Below are positions 1 through 8,046 of a stretch of DNA of 32,641 nt, piece after piece; the first letter of the stretch is position 1; each line of letters starts with the position of its first letter. Location: contig CAJUNX010000002.1 in the NCBI GenBank assembly GCA_910587865.1, positions 155,783-188,423 on the forward strand. Reading direction: 5' to 3'. Under the pieces are notes generated by a model. That model was not told the origin of the DNA and made no database searches. It was given only the letters and a program-made list of their open reading frames with translations. The DNA comes from an uncultured Roseburia sp. (GTDB lineage Bacteria > Bacillota > Clostridia > Lachnospirales > Lachnospiraceae). Position numbers and translations under genes: made by a program.

Positions 1-18
1 GATTTTGCGAATGGCTCG

Positions 19-46
19 GGCTGAACTTTTTCTAAAAAGTTCAGCC
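19..46. repeat. Perfect 13-bp inverted repeat (hairpin)
   Basis: GGCTGAACTTTTT at 19-31 is repeated in inverse orientation at 34-46 with only CT between the arms. It would form a strong hairpin in RNA from either strand. Neither side is followed by a clear T run, so a terminator role for the unseen upstream gene is possible but not shown. The rest of bases 1-124 holds only the promoter of the next gene. Confidence 0.6.
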
Positions 47-68
47 ATACATCGCGGTATCTGCCGGC

Positions 69-97
69 TTGAGACCGGACAGAATAAGTAGTAAAAT
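69..97 (+). promoter_or_regulatory. Sigma-A-type promoter of the SRAP gene
   Basis: TTGAGA at 69-74 and TAAAAT at 92-97 are separated by 17 bases, and the start codon follows 28 bases later with an AGGGGA ribosome site. No LexA/DinR-type box was recognised, so damage control is not evident. Confidence 0.5.
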
Positions 98-124
98 AGA
101 TAAAAAATATTCTGAGGGGATTCT

Positions 125-730
125 ATGTGCGGAAGATATTATGTGGATGACAAAACGGCCAGGGAGATAGAAACGCTGGTCTGGCAGGCGGATGAGAGAA
201 ACAGGCAGGAATCTTTAAGGGCTGTAAGCCGGATAAAGGCAGCCGATCTCTATCCGGGAAACAGTGCACCGGTGCTGTCCAAAAAAGGCGGTTCCATATG
301 CTGCGAATGGCAGCACTGGGGATTTCCCGGTTTTGAAGGGAAAAAACTGATCTTTAATGCCAGATGTGAATCAGCTCCAGAAAAGCCTCTGTTTCGGGAC
401 AGCATCCGGCGCAGGCGTATTGTGATTCCGGCATCCTGGTTTTATGAATGGAACCGAAGAAAAGAGAAGAACACATTTTACAGGAGCGATATGCCGGTTC
501 TGTTTATGGCCGGGCTCTGCAGGCAGTATGAGGATGGGGAGCATTTTGTGATCCTTACCACTGCTGCAAATGCCTCCATGGAACCGGTTCATGACCGGAT
601 GCCGCTGATTTTGGAAGATCAGGAAATTGCGGAATGGATCTTTGATGACGCAAAGACCGAACGTATTCTGCATCACATTCCCTGTCTGCTGGAGCGGAAA
701 ACAGAATATGAACAGCTCAGCCTGTTTTAA
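125..730 (+). CDS. SOS response-associated peptidase (SRAP / YedK-HMCES family)
   Basis: SRAP proteins form a covalent thiazolidine link between the N-terminal cysteine and abasic sites in single-stranded DNA, shielding them during replication. The 201-residue protein has the family pattern: Cys2 directly after the initiator Met (MCGRY), the N78-A-R-x-E82 motif, E108 in WFYEW, and H156 in the VHDRMP motif. These match the known DNA-binding and active residues of YedK/HMCES. AGGGGA lies just upstream of the ATG, and Cys2 fixes the start because the Met must be removed. The C-terminus ends in QLSLF, which looks like a bacterial sliding-clamp binding peptide (see findings). The gene converges with the Lhr helicase, with a 27-base gap that holds a small TACCGGT/ACCGGTA inverted repeat. 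Family call is secure; the clamp link is inference. Confidence 0.95.
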   Translation: MCGRYYVDDKTAREIETLVWQADERNRQESLRAVSRIKAADLYPGNSAPVLSKKGGSICCEWQHWGFPGFEGKKLIFNARCESAPEKPLFRDSIRRRRIVIPASWFYEWNRRKEKNTFYRSDMPVLFMAGLCRQYEDGEHFVILTTAANASMEPVHDRMPLILEDQEIAEWIFDDAKTERILHHIPCLLERKTEYEQLSLF

Positions 731-757
731 AGGGTCGGAATACCGGTTCTTTCTCTT

Positions 758-3700
758 CTACCGGTACAACACATAATCCCCCATCTCCCGCAGGAATCCT
801 GCCCCAGACAGCGCCTCCGCCGCATTGTTTTGGTATTCTTTTACCACAATACGCTTTTTATCGCGGAATAATTTTCCTCTGCGGTACTCCTCCGCAAACA
901 GCATCAGGCCTTCTGCGAGATACCGGTCCTCAAAGACCCGCAGCGTCTTTCCCTGCCGCTCCAGCACCGCCACCGGAATCCCCGCATGGCAGGCGACGAG
1001 GGTTCCCGGCACGTTGATAAAGCTCCGGCCTTCCCGGTGAGGCAGCAGCTTTCCCCAGCACTGCGCCGGATCCGCCGCGTTAATCCAGACAAGCTTCTCC
1101 TCCGGGTGCTCTAAGGCCCGCACGATCCCCGCATATTCCGTGCCACGGATAAACTGCGCGCCGGAAAATCCTTCCACAAAATATCCTCTCCTGGCCTGCC
1201 CGGTATACTCCCAGATCCGCAGCAGAGACAGCGCCTCCTGCCAGGGAAGCCCGCAGGCGGATGCCGTCTCCCGGCACAGCACCGGCTGGCAGTCAAATGC
1301 CCGGTTTAACCGTTCCTCCGCGGACGGCTCCCTAAGCGGGCGCACTACGTCCCATCTCCCGGCATTCATCGCCTTTACCCGCGCGCCGACCCGCTGCTTC
1401 ACCGCAGCCTTTCTGGTCTTCTCCCAACTCTGCCACTGGCGCACCGGCACATAGCTGTCGGCGCACAAAAGTCCCTTTTCTGCCAAAGACAACAGGGTAT
1501 CATGGGGTGATTCCCCGGGAAAGAGGCTGTTTAAGGACTGCATAAAGCTCGCACCCCGTTTGAGCAGACGCTCATACAGAAGCTGCTCCTTCTCCGTGAG
1601 GCCATCCACACTTCCGGCAGCGCTTTTCCCTGCGTCTGTCGTTTCCGTGGCAGATTCGTCTGCTCTCTCCCGGTCTACTGCCGGCATACCCACGGTTTCC
1701 TTTGGATCCGCGTCCCAGTCGATGTCCTCCGTCCGGTCAAACCGCAGGCCGCCTTCCGCCATATGCCAGAAAAGCTCCCCCTCCGCGAGGCAGCTGTCCA
1801 ACATATTTTCCCGGTAACCCCTCACCCGGGCCGGAAGAATCACTTCCTCCCAGTACGCCGCCGGGAAGGTGATGCCGGCGTACTGCTTTAAGGCATGCTC
1901 TAAGCACTCCTTCGCGGGCGCCGCGGAATCCACGCGGGAGAGCAGCAGCGCGGCGTAGTCCTCTCCGGCATGCGTGCGGATCTCCTCCCGGCGTTTTCTG
2001 ATTGTGCGCGTCCTCGCCCTGCGGTACAGCTTCGCGTGATAATAGGTCTCTTCCTGCTTTACCGCCTCCCCGCGGCGGCACAGCTCCATAAGGATCTCTT
2101 CCGCCACGGCGGGCTGCCAGCCATAGCGCGCCGCAGTCTGATCAGCAGAGGCGCCGCCCCGGTAGCGGAGCATCCGTCTTACGATGTGAAGGGCTTCTTC
2201 CGGAAGATCAGCTGCAAAAACGCTTTCATTTGCCGCTTCTTCATTTTTATCACGGCAGATATCTGCATCGCTTCTTCCACCGGCCAGACTCCACTCTCCC
2301 AGCGCCGCCTCATACTCCTCCCTGTGCTCCGCGGCGATCCAAAGCCCCTGCTCCAGGTAGCACACCCGCTCCTCCTCCGCCAGCGTCTCCAGCCATTCCA
2401 CTGGAATGTCAAGCTCCCCGGCAGCGAGATCCCCCTCCGTCATCAGAAGCGTGTGCAGCTGCATCTCGTTCTGCGGGAGCTTCCCCCGCTCCTGCACCTC
2501 GGCCAGCTCCCCGCTTCCGGGACGCAGCAGATCTGCTTCCTGCGTCAGGCTCTCCTCCACCGCGTGATGAATCCCGCGGGGCGTAGGCGCGTAGTCGTAC
2601 ATCACCGCGGCCTCCTGCGCCCACTGGAGCGGAAGCGACATGGGGGAGGGGACATCCGTATATACCTCGCGAACCTGCACCGCGCCGGAGTGAATATCGT
2701 ACAAAAGCTCCTGCACACCCTTCGCATCCCACAGCTCCTGCATACACTCGCGCCTGGTCTCCCGGATCAGCGGATGCTCCTGCTCCCGCACCACCTGATT
2801 TAACATCTCGGCGCTCCTTAACCGCTGCATCCAGAGGGGCTGTCTGCCGTTTTTCCGGACGCCCATCATCAGGGCGCGCCCGCTGTTGTAGCGGAAGGCC
2901 ATGTTAAAAAGAGAGGTCGCGGGCAGTAAAAGCTCCAGCCGCCTCGCACAGGACGCCGGATCCACCAGGTAGAGCGCCCCCTCCGGCAGGGCGCGGTCTT
3001 CATTGTAGGAATACAGAAGAAACCCGTCCTCCTCATCCACGCATCCCACCTCCGTGTGATATGCTTCCCCGGCCGCCCTGGCCGTAAGAAGGGCCAGGGG
3101 CGCATTGATCCGCCGCCCGAACACGGAATGCACCATCAGCTGATGGTACCCCAGGGAATCCTTAAAATGTTCTACAATTATCGTTTTATGATTCGGCAGG
3201 CACCCGGTGGCCTCGATCTGACGCTCCAGGTAACCGGCAGACAGCTTTACCGCCGCCTCGTCAAGCCCCAGCCGTTTTAGCGCCTCCGGCAGCCTGCCGT
3301 CCTCCTTCGCCTGCTGCAGGTCGTAAAACATTCGCCCGAATGCCTCCCCGGTGCGCTTGTCCCTCCCCTTGATCTCTCCCTTCCAGAAAGGCAGCCTTGC
3401 CCCTTCCGTCGGCGTATTTACTACCGTCACCGTATCCCTGCTGATATTCGTAATCTTCCAGGCAAAGGAACCGAGGATAAACCGGTCTCCCTTCTGGGAT
3501 TCGTAAACAAACTCCTCGTCCACCTCCCCTAATTTCACGCCCTCCTCCGTCCGCACCGCATACAGTCCCTTATCGGGGATCGTGCCGCCCGCGGAGACCG
3601 CCAGCATCCTGCTGTAGCCGTCCCCCTCCACCCGCTCATGGATCCGGTCGTAAAGGACCCGCGGGCGGGCCGGGACATCCCTCTCGTGCTCATAATCACC

Positions 3701-5035
3701 GGCCAGCATTCCCAGCACCGATTTTACATCGTCTTTTGTAATATTCTGAAACGGCCACGCCCGGGGCAGGATCTCCATGACCTCGTCGATCTCATAGCTT
3801 CGAAACGCCGCCATGGAGACCAGATGCTGGGCCAGCACGTCCAGGCATCCCGACGGCGGATTCACATATTCGATCCCGCCCTGCCTGGCCAGCTCCGCCG
3901 TCATGCCGCAGGAGACGCACTCCGCCGCCGTCCGCGGAAACAGATACATCACGCTGACCCGGCCCGGATTGTGCCCGGCCCGCCCGAGACGCTGCATGGT
4001 TCCGGAAACCGTGCGGGGACAGCCCACCTGCAGCACCTGGTCGATCTCCCCCACATCGATGCCCAGCTCCATGGAGGAGGTCGCGCATAAGAGCCGCAGA
4101 TTCCCGGCCCGCAGCGCCGCCTCCGTCTCCATCCGCTGTTCCTTTGACAGGCTCCCGTGATGCACCCGCGCAAAGCCGTCTCCTCCCAGCAGATTGACAT
4201 AATACGCCAGCTTTTCCGCATACCGCCTCCCCTCCACGAAGGCGATGACGCTGCGGTTCCCATGGCAGTACTGATACACCAGCTTTCCCAGCTCCTCCCA
4301 CACCGGATCCTTCCTGGCGCCCGCTGTCGCATCGATAAAGGGGCTTGTCACCAGAAGCTCCTTTTTCTTTGTCATCAAAGGCGCGATGATCCGCACCTCC
4401 TCCGGCGCCAGATATTCCGCCGCCACCGAAAGCGGTTCAATCGTCGCAGACAGGCCGATCCGCTGCAGCGGTTTCTTACAAATATAGTCCAGTCTTGCAA
4501 GGGAGAGCATCAGGTGTGCCCCCCGCTTCGTGTCGATTAAGGCGTGCAGCTCGTCGAGCACCACCGCCTCCGCCGTGGCAAGAACCTTCTGTCCGTTTTT
4601 GCCGGTCAGCATCAGGTACAGGGATTCCGGCGTGATGATCAGGATATGGGGCGGATGTTTTATCATCAGCTGCCGCTCCCGCTGGGTCGTATCGCCGGTG
4701 CGGATCCCCACGACGATCTCCTCCGCAGCGTTAATCCCTTCCAGGGGACGCCTTAAATTCTCCCGGATATCCGCGGCCAGGGATTTTAACGGCGAGACAT
4801 AGATCAGCTGCAGCTTCTCCTCCAGTATCCCTTCCCGTGCCTGCCGCTTCATCCGGTCCAGAAACACGAGAAACGCGGACAGCGTCTTTCCGGTTCCCGT
4901 GGGCGCGGACACCAGCACATGCCCGCCCGCCGCGATGGCCGGCCAGGCCTCCCGCTGCACCTGCGTGGGCTCGCCGAGGGCGTTCGTAAACCAGTTTTCT
5001 GTCTCCGTGTCAAAAAGATCCCATAGATGATTCAT
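758..5035 (-). CDS. lhr: Lhr-type ATP-dependent DNA helicase (DEAD/DEAH superfamily 2)
   Basis: A 1425-residue superfamily 2 helicase. Visible motifs are Walker A APTGTGKT (residues 44-51), motif II as DELH (161-164) rather than DEAD or DEAH, motif III GLSATI (194-199), and motif VI QRLGRAGH (348-355). The helicase core fills about the first 420 residues; a WYL-neighbour-free, Lhr-specific central region and a long C-terminal extension follow, as in large bacterial Lhr proteins that translocate 3'-5' on DNA and are linked to repair. The last 500 residues include acidic, low-complexity linkers (around residues 1135-1175). GGAGAG lies upstream of the ATG. The gene is visibly GC-richer than its neighbours. 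It stands alone as a transcription unit and converges with the SRAP gene, another DNA-damage function. The exact biochemical subtype is not decidable here. Confidence 0.93.
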   Translation of the reverse strand: MNHLWDLFDTETENWFTNALGEPTQVQREAWPAIAAGGHVLVSAPTGTGKTLSAFLVFLDRMKRQAREGILEEKLQLIYVSPLKSLAADIRENLRRPLEGINAAEEIVVGIRTGDTTQRERQLMIKHPPHILIITPESLYLMLTGKNGQKVLATAEAVVLDELHALIDTKRGAHLMLSLARLDYICKKPLQRIGLSATIEPLSVAAEYLAPEEVRIIAPLMTKKKELLVTSPFIDATAGARKDPVWEELGKLVYQYCHGNRSVIAFVEGRRYAEKLAYYVNLLGGDGFARVHHGSLSKEQRMETEAALRAGNLRLLCATSSMELGIDVGEIDQVLQVGCPRTVSGTMQRLGRAGHNPGRVSVMYLFPRTAAECVSCGMTAELARQGGIEYVNPPSGCLDVLAQHLVSMAAFRSYEIDEVMEILPRAWPFQNITKDDVKSVLGMLAGDYEHERDVPARPRVLYDRIHERVEGDGYSRMLAVSAGGTIPDKGLYAVRTEEGVKLGEVDEEFVYESQKGDRFILGSFAWKITNISRDTVTVVNTPTEGARLPFWKGEIKGRDKRTGEAFGRMFYDLQQAKEDGRLPEALKRLGLDEAAVKLSAGYLERQIEATGCLPNHKTIIVEHFKDSLGYHQLMVHSVFGRRINAPLALLTARAAGEAYHTEVGCVDEEDGFLLYSYNEDRALPEGALYLVDPASCARRLELLLPATSLFNMAFRYNSGRALMMGVRKNGRQPLWMQRLRSAEMLNQVVREQEHPLIRETRRECMQELWDAKGVQELLYDIHSGAVQVREVYTDVPSPMSLPLQWAQEAAVMYDYAPTPRGIHHAVEESLTQEADLLRPGSGELAEVQERGKLPQNEMQLHTLLMTEGDLAAGELDIPVEWLETLAEEERVCYLEQGLWIAAEHREEYEAALGEWSLAGGRSDADICRDKNEEAANESVFAADLPEEALHIVRRMLRYRGGASADQTAARYGWQPAVAEEILMELCRRGEAVKQEETYYHAKLYRRARTRTIRKRREEIRTHAGEDYAALLLSRVDSAAPAKECLEHALKQYAGITFPAAYWEEVILPARVRGYRENMLDSCLAEGELFWHMAEGGLRFDRTEDIDWDADPKETVGMPAVDRERADESATETTDAGKSAAGSVDGLTEKEQLLYERLLKRGASFMQSLNSLFPGESPHDTLLSLAEKGLLCADSYVPVRQWQSWEKTRKAAVKQRVGARVKAMNAGRWDVVRPLREPSAEERLNRAFDCQPVLCRETASACGLPWQEALSLLRIWEYTGQARRGYFVEGFSGAQFIRGTEYAGIVRALEHPEEKLVWINAADPAQCWGKLLPHREGRSFINVPGTLVACHAGIPVAVLERQGKTLRVFEDRYLAEGLMLFAEEYRRGKLFRDKKRIVVKEYQNNAAEALSGAGFLREMGDYVLYR

Positions 5036-5129
5036 GTGCGATTCTCTCCATGTCTGTGTGGTATCAGGATTTATGATAACATACGGTCAGTATAACATAC
5101 TTCACTCTTTACCGCACAAAAAAGTCAGA

Positions 5130-5159
5130 TTGCTCCCAACGGCTACAGTATGGTATAAT
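5130..5159 (+). promoter_or_regulatory. Promoter of the toxin-antitoxin pair
   Basis: TTGCTC (5130-5135) and TATAAT (5154-5159) with an 18-base spacer precede the antitoxin gene. Just upstream, ATAACATAC occurs twice (about 5076-5084 and 5092-5100), 16 bases apart start to start, between the divergent helicase and antitoxin genes; it may be a protein site but nothing proves it. Confidence 0.5.
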
Positions 5160-5209
5160 ATCATTGACACATCATCACAAAAAGACAATATGGAAAGGTG
5201 GTATGCTAA

Positions 5210-5455
5210 ATGTCAACAGCACAGGAACAGGTAATCAGGCATGTGATAAATATGTCAGATGTTGATGCCAGATTTATATTAGAAATTATTGAGCGGCTGA
5301 TTTCAAAAGATAAAACGGCGGTTAATCCAGCCGTTTCCGATAAAATGAAAGCATTTCAGAAATTAGAAACGTTGAGGGGCGGTTTTCCGACAGATTTTGA
5401 TCCAGATAAAGAACTGGCAGAAGCGAGGGATAAAAAATATGGTAATTTTAATTGA
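5210..5455 (+). CDS. Putative antitoxin of a PIN-domain toxin-antitoxin pair
   Basis: An 81-residue acidic, mostly helical protein. It has no motif I can name with certainty; the middle (DARFILEIIERL) looks like a helical segment and the C-terminal part (residues 47-81) is charged and likely the toxin-binding tail, a common plan in type II antitoxins. GGAAAGGTGG sits about ten bases before the ATG. Its last 17 bases overlap the start of the PIN gene, so the two are translationally coupled, which is the main evidence for its role. The pair is AT-richer than the helicase gene beside it, consistent with acquisition by transfer. Antitoxin role is inferred from context. Confidence 0.7.
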   Translation: MSTAQEQVIRHVINMSDVDARFILEIIERLISKDKTAVNPAVSDKMKAFQKLETLRGGFPTDFDPDKELAEARDKKYGNFN

Positions 5456-5852
5456 TACCAATGTCATTCTTGACTATCTGGTGGAAAGAGAAGGCTTTTT
5501 TGAAGATGCGAGAACAATAATGGAACTATATGCGAATGATAAAATACACGGTTGCGTTGCGTTCCATTCATTGTCCAATTTATGGTTTATATTGAGAAAA
5601 AAACCAGATTACATCCGCAGGGAAATGTTAAAACAGATTTGTACTCTGCTCTCCGTTGTCAGTGCAGAGCATGAAGACGTAGTCAGGGCCATTCACGATA
5701 CGAAATTTAAGGATTTTGAGGATTGTCTGCAGGACAAATGTGCGGTAACGGCAAATGCCAATTACCTTGTAACAAGAAATATAACAGATTATAAATACGC
5801 TCAAACGAAAGTAATCCTTCCAGGTGAATTCTGTAAATTAACAAAAAAGTAA
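5439..5852 (+). CDS. PIN-domain ribonuclease toxin (VapC-like)
   Basis: A 137-residue PIN domain. PIN toxins are Mg-dependent RNases that usually cut tRNA or rRNA. The first strand carries VILIDTNVILDYL with the catalytic Asp6, the later acidic cluster is KDFEDCLQ (D92, E94, D95), and Asp117 lies in the final motif NITDY after the short strand YLVTRN. These correspond to the usual acidic metal site. The frame is open further upstream to 5397, but ATG at 5439 is preferred because the family begins directly with the IDTN strand and this start overlaps the antitoxin end. The gene is followed by a strong hairpin. Toxin activity and target are inferred from the family. Confidence 0.85.
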   Translation: MVILIDTNVILDYLVEREGFFEDARTIMELYANDKIHGCVAFHSLSNLWFILRKKPDYIRREMLKQICTLLSVVSAEHEDVVRAIHDTKFKDFEDCLQDKCAVTANANYLVTRNITDYKYAQTKVILPGEFCKLTKK

Positions 5853-5858
5853 TATACT

Positions 5859-5890
5859 GATCCCCCACATGATACCAAATGTGGGGGATC
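5859..5890. terminator. Hairpin terminator, probably bidirectional
   Basis: GATCCCCCACAT (5859-5870) is perfectly inverted at 5879-5890 with an 8-base loop. It lies seven bases after the PIN stop and just beyond the 3' end of the minus-strand flavoenzyme remnant. On the minus strand an A/T-rich stretch with six Ts follows some 14 bases later; on the plus strand GTTT follows. Confidence 0.75.
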
Positions 5891-5912
5891 GTTTAAAAAC
5901 CATCTTCCATAT

Positions 5913-6557
5913 TTACATCCCGAATCCCGCGAAGTACCCTTCATGGGACGCCTCATTGATCCGCCTTGCCTTCACGCAGTCGCCGATCATCTTCACGTCA
6001 TAGACAAGCCCGTAAAAGGACTCCGCCAGCTCTTTTTTCGCCCGCATCCCCACACAGGATACAACATGCTGCGCCGGGATCTCTGAGGAGTTCCCGTTTT
6101 TGCCGGTCACTCTCACGCCGGTGTCCGTGATTTCATCGCAGGTGGTCTCCTTTCGTATCTGAATGAGATCCGCGCATTCCTGTAAGCGGATTTCGGCCGC
6201 GGCATGATACAGGCTGTTGCCGTTTTCTGCGATCTCTCCGCTCATCTCGACTACAGTCGTCTTTGTACTCTTCTCCGCCAGCGTCAGGGCCAGCTCGATG
6301 CCGGAGGGACCGCCGCCGATGATCACCGTATCTCCCCAGTCCTCCTTTATGTGCTCATGCGCCTCTAAGATATCCCAGACATTCTTACGGTCCGCTCCCG
6401 GTATCCGAAGCTTCACCGGCTCCGAGCCCACTGCGACGACGAGCTCGTCGGGCTCCAGGGACGCCGCCAGCTTTGGCGTGGCCTCACAGTTTAATCTAAC
6501 CTCAATATTGTCGTTATGGGTGGCCTGCCAGACCAGGTGATTTAAGTAATTGTGCAT
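5913..6557 (-). pseudogene. C-terminal remnant of an enoate-reductase-type flavoenzyme
   Basis: The 214-residue frame matches only the C-terminal pyridine-nucleotide-binding part of the NADH:flavin oxidoreductase / 2,4-dienoyl-CoA reductase / 2-enoate reductase family, whose members run to about 640-680 residues. It shows the Rossmann motif GGGPSGIELA and the terminal GDCVKARRINEASHEGYFAG motif that binds FAD. The whole N-terminal TIM barrel with FMN and FeS sites is missing. The frame continues 18 codons upstream of the first ATG to a stop at 6612-6614 with plausible but startless coding sequence, and no convincing ribosome site precedes the ATG. It is therefore best read as a decayed gene. 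A free-standing small NAD-binding protein is less likely. Confidence 0.75.
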
Positions 6558-6649
6558 ATCTACCTTGATGGGATCGTCATTCGAATCACGGTTTACCGGC
6601 TTTTTATCTTTTCATAAGATTTTAAGGCGAACGATTCCCCTTCGTCACA

Positions 6650-7417
6650 TTACATATATAATTCGTTATCTTTTCTTACCGAACAGACCTTTTTCATTGC
6701 CAATGCCGCAGCAGAAACCATAGCTCCATTCACTTTACGGGCGGAGTGAGGGCACTGTACAACACACCGCATACACGAAATGCACTTTTTGCTGTCTGCG
6801 ACTTTTAGATTCTCTATGCTGATTGCCTGCACAGGACACTGTTTCGCACAGAGCCCGCAATTTGTACAGTCCCTGTCCGCCTTTGGAACCAGACCGGCCC
6901 CACCGGTTTTTTTATAGGGGCGATTGCCCGGGATCTGGAGTGCGGAGGATGTAACAGAATCACTATTTATTTTTTCTAAGATCTTTTTTGCAAAACCGCT
7001 CAACTCGCTTTTGTCTTCCGGATCTGGTCTGCCGGCGGCATACTGGTGCATGATCGAATGCTCTGCAATCGCAGCGATAGCGGCAATTACCTGAAAGCCG
7101 CTTTGCTCTGCAATATCATTTAATTCAACCAGCGTATCTTCATATGCCCTGTTTCCATATACACAGACAATGACACATGGCGTATGATTGCCGTGAATAT
7201 GAGAAAGCCTTTGGGCGGCAGGACCCGGCACACGCCCGCCAAAAGAAGGAACAGCAATCACCGCAATATCATCCTTTTCGAAACAAAGGGATGAATCATC
7301 TGTTTTTGGATTGGATAAGTCAATTTTTGTCACAGGCATTCCCCATGCCTGAGTGATAACGTCCGCGACTTTGCCGGTTCCTCCTGTTGGACTAAATACA
7401 ATCTGTAAGGCTTTCAT
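6650..7417 (-). CDS. EFR1 family flavodoxin-ferredoxin protein
   Basis: A 255-residue cytosolic electron-transfer protein with an N-terminal flavodoxin-like domain and a C-terminal 2[4Fe-4S] ferredoxin domain. The FMN phosphate loop is SPTGGTGK (residues 9-16). The cluster ligands are C184-C187-C190-C194P and C212-C215-C218-C222P, the classic CxxCxxCxxxCP pair. The frame is open to 7603, but the start at 7417 is chosen because AGGAGGAGC precedes it and the flavodoxin fold begins there; longer versions would also run over the promoter. The gene is divergent from an Rrf2 regulator with overlapping control sites, so it is likely induced by redox or nitrosative/iron-sulphur stress sensed by that regulator. 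Physiological partner unknown. Confidence 0.92.
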   Translation of the reverse strand: MKALQIVFSPTGGTGKVADVITQAWGMPVTKIDLSNPKTDDSSLCFEKDDIAVIAVPSFGGRVPGPAAQRLSHIHGNHTPCVIVCVYGNRAYEDTLVELNDIAEQSGFQVIAAIAAIAEHSIMHQYAAGRPDPEDKSELSGFAKKILEKINSDSVTSSALQIPGNRPYKKTGGAGLVPKADRDCTNCGLCAKQCPVQAISIENLKVADSKKCISCMRCVVQCPHSARKVNGAMVSAAALAMKKVCSVRKDNELYM

Positions 7418-7440
7418 ATCAGCTCCTCCTGTAATTTTTA

Positions 7441-7489
7441 AATTTACACCATTATAGCAGTCTCCTGGTGTGATGTCAAGATTTACACC
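7441..7489. promoter_or_regulatory. Operator-like direct repeats shared by divergent promoters
   Basis: On the minus strand GGTGTAAATC (7489-7480) and GGTGTAAATT (7450-7441) are direct repeats 39 bases apart. An inverted GGTGT also lies at 7467-7471 on the plus strand. The first repeat contains the -35 of the Rrf2 gene and abuts the -35 of the EFR1 gene, so a protein bound there could act on both. The Rrf2 protein encoded next door is the obvious candidate. Confidence 0.5.
7451..7479 (-). promoter_or_regulatory. Consensus promoter of the EFR1 gene
   Basis: On the minus strand a perfect TTGACA (7479-7474) and a perfect TATAAT (7456-7451) lie exactly 17 bases apart. Copies of GGTGTAAAT[C/T] sit at 7489-7480, just upstream of the -35, and at 7450-7441, just downstream of the -10. 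A full-consensus promoter flanked by repeats suggests that repression sets its output. Confidence 0.8.
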
Positions 7490-7510
7490 GATGCGGATAT
7501 ATGGTACAAT
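7482..7510 (+). promoter_or_regulatory. Promoter of the Rrf2 regulator gene
   Basis: TTTACA (7482-7487) and TACAAT (7505-7510) are separated by 17 bases. The -35 is embedded in the repeat that also touches the EFR1 promoter. The ATG follows at 7532 after a GAAAGGGG ribosome site. Confidence 0.65.
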
Positions 7511-7531
7511 CGAAAGGAAAGGGGAAGCGCC

Positions 7532-7996
7532 ATGCATATCAGTACAAAATGTTCGATTGCTATTCATTGCCTTATTTTTATTTTCGAATATGGAGATACA
7601 CAAAAAGTAACCAGCGACCTTTTATCGTTGTCTGCCGGAATCAACCCTGTCACAATCCGAAAAATCATAAGCTCGTTAAAAAAGGACGGTATGATATCCG
7701 TTAAATTTGGTACGGGCGGTACAACATTGAATTGCCTGCCAAATGAAATTACCTTATACCGCATATGCAGGGCGATAGAACCGGACTTCGCCTCTAAGCT
7801 TATCGGGCTTCATCCATCGCCCTCACCGCTCTGTCCCATAGGAAAAAATATATACGATGTATTGAATTGTTCTTATCAGAAAATCAGCAATGATTTATGT
7901 GAAAGCCTGAAGAATATCACACTTGAAAATATTATTTCTGACTATTATAACATTCGGCATGACGATGAAAACGCAGAGCCGGCAACACGCAGCTAA
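7532..7996 (+). CDS. Rrf2 family transcriptional regulator
   Basis: A 154-residue winged-helix regulator. The start resembles the Rrf2 pattern (MHISTKCSIAIHCLIFI), followed by a helix-turn-helix region (residues about 28-50, SAGINPVTIRKIISSLKKDG) and a wing (KFGTGGTTL). Known Rrf2 proteins often sense Fe-S clusters or NO through three cysteines; here cysteines lie at about 8, 15, 40s-50s and in the SPLCPIG segment, so cluster binding is possible but the canonical spacing is not evident. It is divergent from the EFR1 gene and probably regulates it and itself. Its stop codon lies inside the terminator hairpin. Confidence 0.88.
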   Translation: MHISTKCSIAIHCLIFIFEYGDTQKVTSDLLSLSAGINPVTIRKIISSLKKDGMISVKFGTGGTTLNCLPNEITLYRICRAIEPDFASKLIGLHPSPSPLCPIGKNIYDVLNCSYQKISNDLCESLKNITLENIISDYYNIRHDDENAEPATRS

Positions 7997-8025
7997 AAAA
8001 ATGCGGTTACCGGCTTCTTTTCGTT
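7977..8025 (+). terminator. Intrinsic terminator after the Rrf2 gene
   Basis: AGCCGG-CAACACGCA pairs with TGCGGTTACCGGCT across an A-rich loop and is followed by TCTTTTCGTTCTTCT. The hairpin overlaps the last codons of the regulator gene. It also lies immediately beyond the 3' end of the opposing MATE-like gene. Confidence 0.75.
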
Positions 8026-8046
8026 CTTCTATCAGACATATCTCGT

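Noticed and set aside
741..766. TACCGGT/ACCGGTA inverted repeat as a terminator between SRAP and Lhr genes
   Set aside because: Short stem, long loop and no T run on either side; too weak to call.
1970..2803. Long open frame antisense to the Lhr gene (277 codons)
   Set aside because: It lies wholly inside the helicase gene, has Pro/Arg/Leu-rich composition typical of antisense frames in GC-rich genes, and no ribosome site.
5034..5234. A 66-codon open frame upstream of the antitoxin gene
   Set aside because: It runs through the promoter, has no ribosome site or recognisable protein sequence, and overlaps the antitoxin start out of frame.
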